Source: Zoroaster sp. YZ-2022
Taxonomy: Eukaryota > Echinodermata > Asteroidea > Forcipulatida > Zoroasteridae
Length of the DNA: 64,000 bases
NCBI GenBank assembly: GCA_029582265.1
Contig: CM055828.1
Location: 30,872,459-30,936,458, forward strand
Reading direction: 5' to 3'
This document shows, piece after piece, positions 58,193-64,000 of the stretch. The first letter of the stretch is position 1; every line of letters begins with the position of its first letter. A model generated the notes under the pieces. It was not told where the DNA came from. It saw nothing but the letters and a program-made list of their open reading frames with translations, and did not search any database. The position numbers and the translations under genes were made by a program.

Positions 58193-59930
58193 TTTTACCA
58201 ACAGTGTATACTGGCTTTACGTATGAATGTACATAGTCTAAACAAAAGTGTATTAAATAAAAGTGTATAATTTGTTCTAAACATGCTTTTTTATTTTATA
58301 TTTTGGGCTTGATTGAGAAACTTTTAGGCTTTTAAAAAAAAAGGTGATTTTGACACCAATTATAAATGGATTTGTAATGTTATAGGGTAAATGTGTGTTT
58401 ATGAAAAGTAAAGTGGCCGTCTGTGATCAAGTCTTTGTAGGATACTATGCATTAGAGCTTGCCCTGAGTCATGTGATATACTATAATACAATCTCTATGT
58501 GGACGTGTGCACAGCCTGGGAAATTAATTTTGTACCTGATTGTCACGGACTTGAGTCAGTGTACGGATATTATTCACATGAAACTCACAAAAAGGCTTAT
58601 TGGAATATTATATCATAACTCTCATAAAGTGTCATATTATTGAAGGAACATCACATGTCACATTGTTAAACAGTATATTTATCTTCAAAGAAGAAATATT
58701 TCACACAATTTCAAGATTCAACAGATGATCGAAGGAATGAATTATTATCTAAAACCTGTCTTGGTGTAAAGTTGCTACTAAAGTTGCTACGCTGATTCCA
58801 TGTACATTGTATTTTCATGCAGGGGCAAGACCTGATTGTTAAAAGCTTTGGGTGGGGAAAAAACACAAAAGACAAGCAATTTTATGTAATATACTTGGAA
58901 CTGTAGGGTACTGCCATAACTAGCCAAAGATACTAGCATTACCTAAGTACTTTTTAGTTTGTCAACACCACATTTCTTAATAGCGCCACCAGGCGTTTAA
59001 TATATTGACCTGGATTGATATCTAGGTCAAAGTTCATCAGTTGAAAGTGGCATTGTTCATTATTTGTGGTTCTTGGCAATAACGTAGGTTTCCAAACAAT
59101 TATGTTTCCTATGATGATGTGTGCCCCCTCCTCAGGAAAAAAGATCCGCCCCTTAAATAGGTAAAACACAACATGAGTCTCCATTTAGATAAGAAACAAT
59201 TACAAATAAAAAGTCCACTTTTCAAAAACGTGACCCCTCCCATAAAAAGGCAGAATCAATTTTGTTTTCTTCATCTGACCGTGTACTATACCTACTGCTA
59301 AGATCTAATTCAGACAGCAAAATGATGAAATTACACACTTAATGCGGTCAGAGTGATCATTTTTGGTATCTTCATCCTGCCCACCGCTTGGCTCCGCCCC
59401 TAAGTAGGGCAAGAACCAAGATGAGTCCAAAGCCGAAGGTGATATTTTATTTACATTTAATCAGAGTGAGAGGTTTCATGATTTTACCCAAAAGTGTACA
59501 ATTTTCCAGATAAAACGTATTCAAACTTTTCATTCATAACAGCAACATGTTCAATTTGTGTTTGGAAAAAAATAGCCAACATTTAAAACATCCAAATTAT
59601 CCCTTATCAGCCTTGATAACAGTTCAATTAAGGAGCTTGATGTTACATATGTCATATACCTGATATATGGCTGCCGTCGAAGTAAATTATATATTCATGC
59701 TTTGGTGAGGGAGGCACTATTCTATCTAAACGACCACGCTATTAAACGACCGCCTCAAATATAACGCGTTTCCGGACACGTGGGAATGCTTCTTTGAAAA
59801 CGATATTATCACTGTCAATGACACTGTCAATTAAACTTAATAATCGATATTAATAATGTGAATCTTATCTCAGGGTTTGCGCAAAAGCATGTGACATGAT
59901 TTACCCAATCACTTTCTAGCACGTCCAATT
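58193..59930 (+). repeat. Conserved trailer and spacer before copy 8
   Basis: Near-identical to 51894-53620 at an offset of about 6305 bp, including the extra insert (58785-59430) and the short open frame (ATG 58401 to 58643). No supported gene. Confidence 0.6.
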
Positions 59931-60246
59931 GATAGATATACATGCACCTTGAAGCAGCGATATTTTCAGTTTTGTCGAGATCGCATCAACTTCATCTGTT
60001 GCTTCAAAACATTGAATTCAAAACGGACTCATTCTCCTGACGATGACAACAATAGCACGCTAGTCGAAACGTAGAGAAGATCTATACGGTTCTTATCACA
60101 ACCACAATCTCACTTCGCAATAGTTGAGATCCTAACTACATGGTGTTACTGCAAACCGATAAGGACACAGTATTAACTGAAAACAATTGAGAATTCTACA
60201 AATAATTACTATTGGAATTCAAGTAGATTGAGCTGATTGCCTCACC
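59931..60246 (+). promoter_or_regulatory. Class II promoter and leader of copy 8, TATA-like word degraded
   Basis: The word tccaattgatagatatacat replaces the CCAAT/TATA-like pair of copies 2, 4 and 7. The leader is otherwise conserved, with the hammerhead-like insertion at 60032-60169 (arms 60032-60036 and 60074-60078). Confidence 0.4.
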
Positions 60247-60997
60247 ATGAATCAGAATCTACAAATGCTGGTTGGTTGGTTTCTGTTAATGGTATTCTGT
60301 CACACAGTTGTCAATGCTATTCGCTCACTGGGCTGTCCCTACGGCTGGAGGCAGTTTGGTCAGTCCTGCTACATGATGGTCACTGATACACCACTCAACT
60401 GGTATGAAGCCCGTCAGGTATGTCTTGATGCTGGAAGTGACCTGGCTTTGCCAAACTCAAAAGCCGAAAATGACTTTATATGGAACATCCAACAGGAGGT
60501 TATTAAGGAAGATGATCAACCCAATTCCCTGTGGCTTGGCTGCACATATGGCATGGAGGCCAGTGGACAGTGGAAATGGTATGGTGATGATCAGACTGAA
60601 TACAAGGGCGAATTAGCCAAAAATGTAAAAGGCAAGGGATGTTTTACTATAAGGCTTTTATCTGGATTATGGGGTTTCGTCGATTGCATAGCAGAGGAGA
60701 AACGTGTCCTGTGTGAGCGTAACATGTGCATTAGTACCCCTCTACGCTGCTTCACTGTCACCACCAAGGATTCAGAACATCACGACCAACCCTACTGTCT
60801 GCTGTGGCCACACCTTCAAGGAAACCATCATCAAAAGCCCCATACAATGCTGCCTGGCCTGCTCCAAGGATCCCAACTGCCGCTCCTTCAACCTGTCAGA
60901 GAAGATGTGCCAACTCAACAATGCCACCATCTCCCAGGTTGATGCTGACAAGTACTTGATGAGGAGAGAGAACTGTGCCTACTATGAATATGAGTGA
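60247..60997 (+). pseudogene. CTLD-PAN lectin copy 8, frameshifted in PAN
   Basis: The leader and CTLD are intact and identical in protein to copy 7 over the lectin domain. A single extra G (ctgctgtggcc for ctgcttggcc, near 60803) shifts the frame inside the PAN domain, after the PYCLL motif. The shifted frame runs to a stop at 60942 with no PAN cysteine pattern (231 residues). The original frame resumes to 60997. As read, the product would be a CTLD with a scrambled tail. A sequencing error is possible because the copy is otherwise very young. Confidence 0.8.
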
Positions 60998-61298
60998 GTA
61001 ACAAACGTCATCTGTGATTGATTGATTCATGAATGTGACATTATATCTAATCACCACAATATTTCAATATTTCAACCATTCCTTGCATGCGACGTCGCAG
61101 GGCGTGGCCATAGTTACACTTAAATGTTTAACATCGATTCAGTCTATTATTTTCACGTTTATTATTTGAAAGTAGTTTCTCATAAAAAAAGATAAAAATA
61201 ACATAAAAAAGTGTTATTCTCATTTGAATATTGCAGATATTGTATCTAGCTCAAAGTGTAGTCTTTTCTGTGGTATAACATTGTGAAACTTGATTATT
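60998..61298 (+). repeat. 3' flank of copy 8
   Basis: Same as the 3' flank of copy 7, ending at cattgtgaaacttgattatt. Confidence 0.5.
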
Positions 61299-62563
61299 TT
61301 TTATATATTTTTTTTGTGAAAGTGGAGTTATAAAACTCCATTTATTCAACTTCTTTCACCACAAATGTACATACATAAGTACAATATATACAATTAAAAT
61401 TATATATATAAACAAGAATTTTATAATGAAAATAATGAAAAATAGTAATAATGAACAATAACTAATACAAATAATGAATAACTGAATAAAGCAACCAAAA
61501 GGTAACAAACAATAATAAATAAACAAATCAAAAATACAGATATACATAAATAATCTTCATACAAAAAGTACATATAAATATTTATATATAACTAACATCA
61601 CATTACATGACCAAATACGTCACTTACAATACTCATATATACATAATGAAAACAAATATATTCAAGACATTCGTTGATACTTTAGAAATGAGCAACAAAA
61701 TATATACATTAGAAAAAACACAAAATAAATACACGTAATTTGTACGATAAGCTAACACAATCAATCAATTACACATTAATCATCAAAAAAATATATAATA
61801 CTTACAAAATATATACACATGACATAACTAATACAGTATATCTCAACAAAATACAAGAGGAGACACACAATTAGTAATCAAAATGAATTTGGTTTTGCTC
61901 ATCTAAAGAGCATAGAACATTGTTTTTTGTGTAGTAAGTTTTAAATAATTTTTTATGAAGTCTGTTTTTTTCCAAAACTAAAAAACGTTTCATATTCTGT
62001 TTAAACTGTGCAACAAGGTCCATATGCTTGTAATGTTTGTCAAAAATAATTTTACATCTAGAATTCCAAATTTCACGGAGCATTTTACAAACTATAATTC
62101 CTTGAACTGGCTTTAAATTAAGTCCCAGAATTCTGTTACAATCGTTAAGATAAAAAAACTTGTTTTTAGTGAGTTTTTTCAATAAATGTTCTATATAAAT
62201 CCAAGCATTTAAAGTACGACTACAATAGTTAAAAAGATGCTCGTGAGTTTCATTTTCAGTATTACAGAGCGGACACTGGACGTCATTAATTTTACCAATT
62301 TTGTGTAAAATATTCCTAGTCGGCAAAATGCGAAATCTAAGTTTGTACAAAAAATTCTTATCCTCGGAATCCATATATTCTTCCATATATTATTCCATAT
62401 CTTATCCCACTCTAAGTTGCTACTGATATGAAGAATATTTTGCCACACATCTTGAACAGCAGGTTTAGTAAATTGCATTAAAACGAGATTTCTATAAATA
62501 AATTTAGCATTAGTATCAGTAATATTAATAGGACAATTGTTATTTACATCAGTAACAGTGAGC
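61299..62563 (-). mobile_element. 5'-truncated LINE insertion in block 8 (duplicate)
   Basis: The same insertion as at 54991-56261, with the same ends and the same hairpin, inherited by tandem duplication. A 4-bp net deletion near 62375 (catatattcttcc for cattaagaaattcttcc) shifts the frame, so the ORF2 remnant is split into 61871-62386 and 62209-62478 (-). The zinc-knuckle motif is kept (HLFNYC here). Confidence 0.78.
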
Positions 62564-63612
62564 TTTCTCTTGTATTATGATTCGGAATTGCTTTATATCG
62601 CACTCAATGTATCGCTGCTGACTTAGCTTTATATTATAAAAAACATGATAAATAGACGAGGAGGATGGTCCGTAATTGTCCCACACTAATCACCGTATTT
62701 GAAACAATATATATTTAAGTTAATATTTCGCAAAATGTTCAAAAATGTAACTTAATAATGGCAATAATTATTTTACAAAAATATATATTTTAACCTTCTA
62801 AAAGTGTTTTTGTCAGTATATGGGTTAGGATGAGTGTCATTCATGGGTGGTTAATAGAATTGAAAGTGTGATACAACCCCCTCCCACCACCCATCAACAA
62901 CAACAACAACAAATTTAAGTCACTGATAAACAATATCCAACCAATAGAAATCATGTCAATATTTAGAATGATTTAATAAATGAAACCTTTTTCGATAAAC
63001 GCTGCATGAAATAACCATAGAAATAAATGAAGATGTTTAGAATTGCCGCGGTTTTAGATAAACGTTTGTCAATGTTTTGTACAAGCCTATTCATATATTG
63101 ATTGGCTGCTCCGAGATCTTGGAAGGGGAAGATCATTTCTGCTAGTTCATCCTTTCAGAGTCATATTTGCCTATGGTGGCCCTCAAGGGGCATTATTAAT
63201 TTGAAGTGAAATTGGCATTATCGCGACGCGTGACGTCGTACAATTTGATGTCTATTTTGACGTCCAATTTTTTGGCCACATTATATACATCAGTGATAGA
63301 AATATCCGACCCACTCCCGCCTTTTTAATGTTGATAATTATGTCTTATGAGTTTAGCGCCTCTATACAACATTAAGTTATAAAACGAAGAAGACAAAATA
63401 TAACTGATCAGAGATCAGAGAAAACCGTAGGTCCTCCTTGATGTTAAATTAATGATGGTATGAAACATCCCTTGAAATCTTTCGTTTTGAATTAGATTAA
63501 ATTAGTCAAAAACTTAATTAAATCATTAAGGCAGATACCAAATGTTAGGAATTATCCTACATTGTCAATTGTGACAATCGAAATTGAGCTTTTGCACTTT
63601 TCTTTCTCAGAA
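62564..63612 (+). repeat. Spacer block 8
   Basis: Conserved spacer, closest to block 7 up to about 62900 and then more like block 2 (ttgaagtgaaattggcatta at 63201, ttataaaacgaagaagacaa at 63379). Contains the TGACGT-rich segment. No gene. Confidence 0.6.
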
Positions 63613-64000
63613 ATGTGAGAACCAATATTAAGCTGAACATTACACAGGTTGGTTTCTAACCACGTGATCTTCAATAAAGCCACTATACACTATTGGTAAT
63701 CTCGATAAATATAAATGTGAGAACCAATATTAAGCTGAACATTACACAGGTTGGTTTCTAACCACGTGATCTTCAATAAAGCCACTTTACACATTATTTT
63801 CTCGTTGACGACACAATGAAATAAGCTGAAACTATCACAGGTTGGTTTTTATACATATCTCTTGATTCTTATGAAGTATGGATGCATTTACAGACATTGG
63901 TTGGTTTTTATACATATCTCTTGATTCTTATAAAGTATGGATGCATTTACAGACATTGGTTGGTTTTTATACATATCTCTTGATTCTTATAAAGTATGGA
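63613..64000 (+). repeat. 102-bp x2 and start of 59-bp array; 75-bp unit deleted
   Basis: Two 102-bp units start at 63613 and 63715. The second breaks off at about 63788 and joins directly to ttattttctcgttgacgaca, so the 75-bp unit is missing. A 59-bp array of at least three units begins near 63838 and runs off the window. Confidence 0.88.

Overview
The window is animal (eukaryotic) genomic DNA: AT-rich, non-operonic, crowded with short inverted-repeat elements, LINE fragments, a SINE, a piggyBac element and minisatellites. The gene content (an intronless class A GPCR and a tandem family of secreted C-type-lectin/PAN proteins) and the base-composition style suggest a marine invertebrate deuterostome, most likely an echinoderm or close relative. 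That assignment is inference; no species-diagnostic gene is present.

Layout. Positions 1-3400 hold no convincing gene apart from one MITE copy. An intact single-exon rhodopsin-type GPCR lies at 3963-5105 (+). Positions 5.1-10.2 kb are a graveyard of mobile elements: a GGCC-ended MITE with TAA flanks, an antisense LINE C-terminal fragment, a TTAA-flanked MITE, a tRNA-derived SINE, a further inverted-repeat pair and a probable LINE tail. From about 9.6 kb to the end the window is one segmentally duplicated locus with eight head-to-tail copies, all on the + strand, of one gene encoding a signal peptide, a C-type lectin domain (CTLD) and a PAN/apple-like domain. Copies start at 11341, 22207, 35240, 40910, 46516, 48540, 53944 and 60247. 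Copies 2, 3, 4 and 6 are intact and copy 7 is usable from a second ATG. Copy 1 has a leader lesion, copy 5 is frameshifted and truncated, and copy 8 is frameshifted in the PAN domain.

The spacers between gene copies repeat a fixed order: 3' flank, a conserved segment rich in TGACGTC-like motifs, a 102-bp unit, a 75-bp unit, a 59-bp unit, a conserved trailer, then the next promoter and leader. The three minisatellite units vary greatly in number from block to block (1-3, 1 to about 45, and 1 to about 47), and the largest arrays (13.7-19.95 kb) follow copy 1. The block before copy 3 was enlarged by MITEs and a complete but decayed piggyBac element at 30742-34155. The copy 7 and copy 8 blocks are a very recent tandem duplication of about 6.3 kb that includes the same 5'-truncated LINE.

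Biological reading. The array looks like a rapidly evolving family of secreted recognition proteins. The leader, the first third of the CTLD and the whole PAN domain are nearly invariant between copies. The central roughly 75 residues of the CTLD, the long-loop ligand face, vary, and in copy 3 they are almost wholly replaced. The canonical EPN/QPD and WND calcium/sugar motifs are absent, so ordinary calcium-dependent sugar binding is not expected. Six of the eight leaders carry a small insertion of about 138 bp containing a hammerhead-ribozyme-like core, precisely missing from copies 5 and 6. Two different promoter-proximal sequences drive the otherwise homologous leaders.
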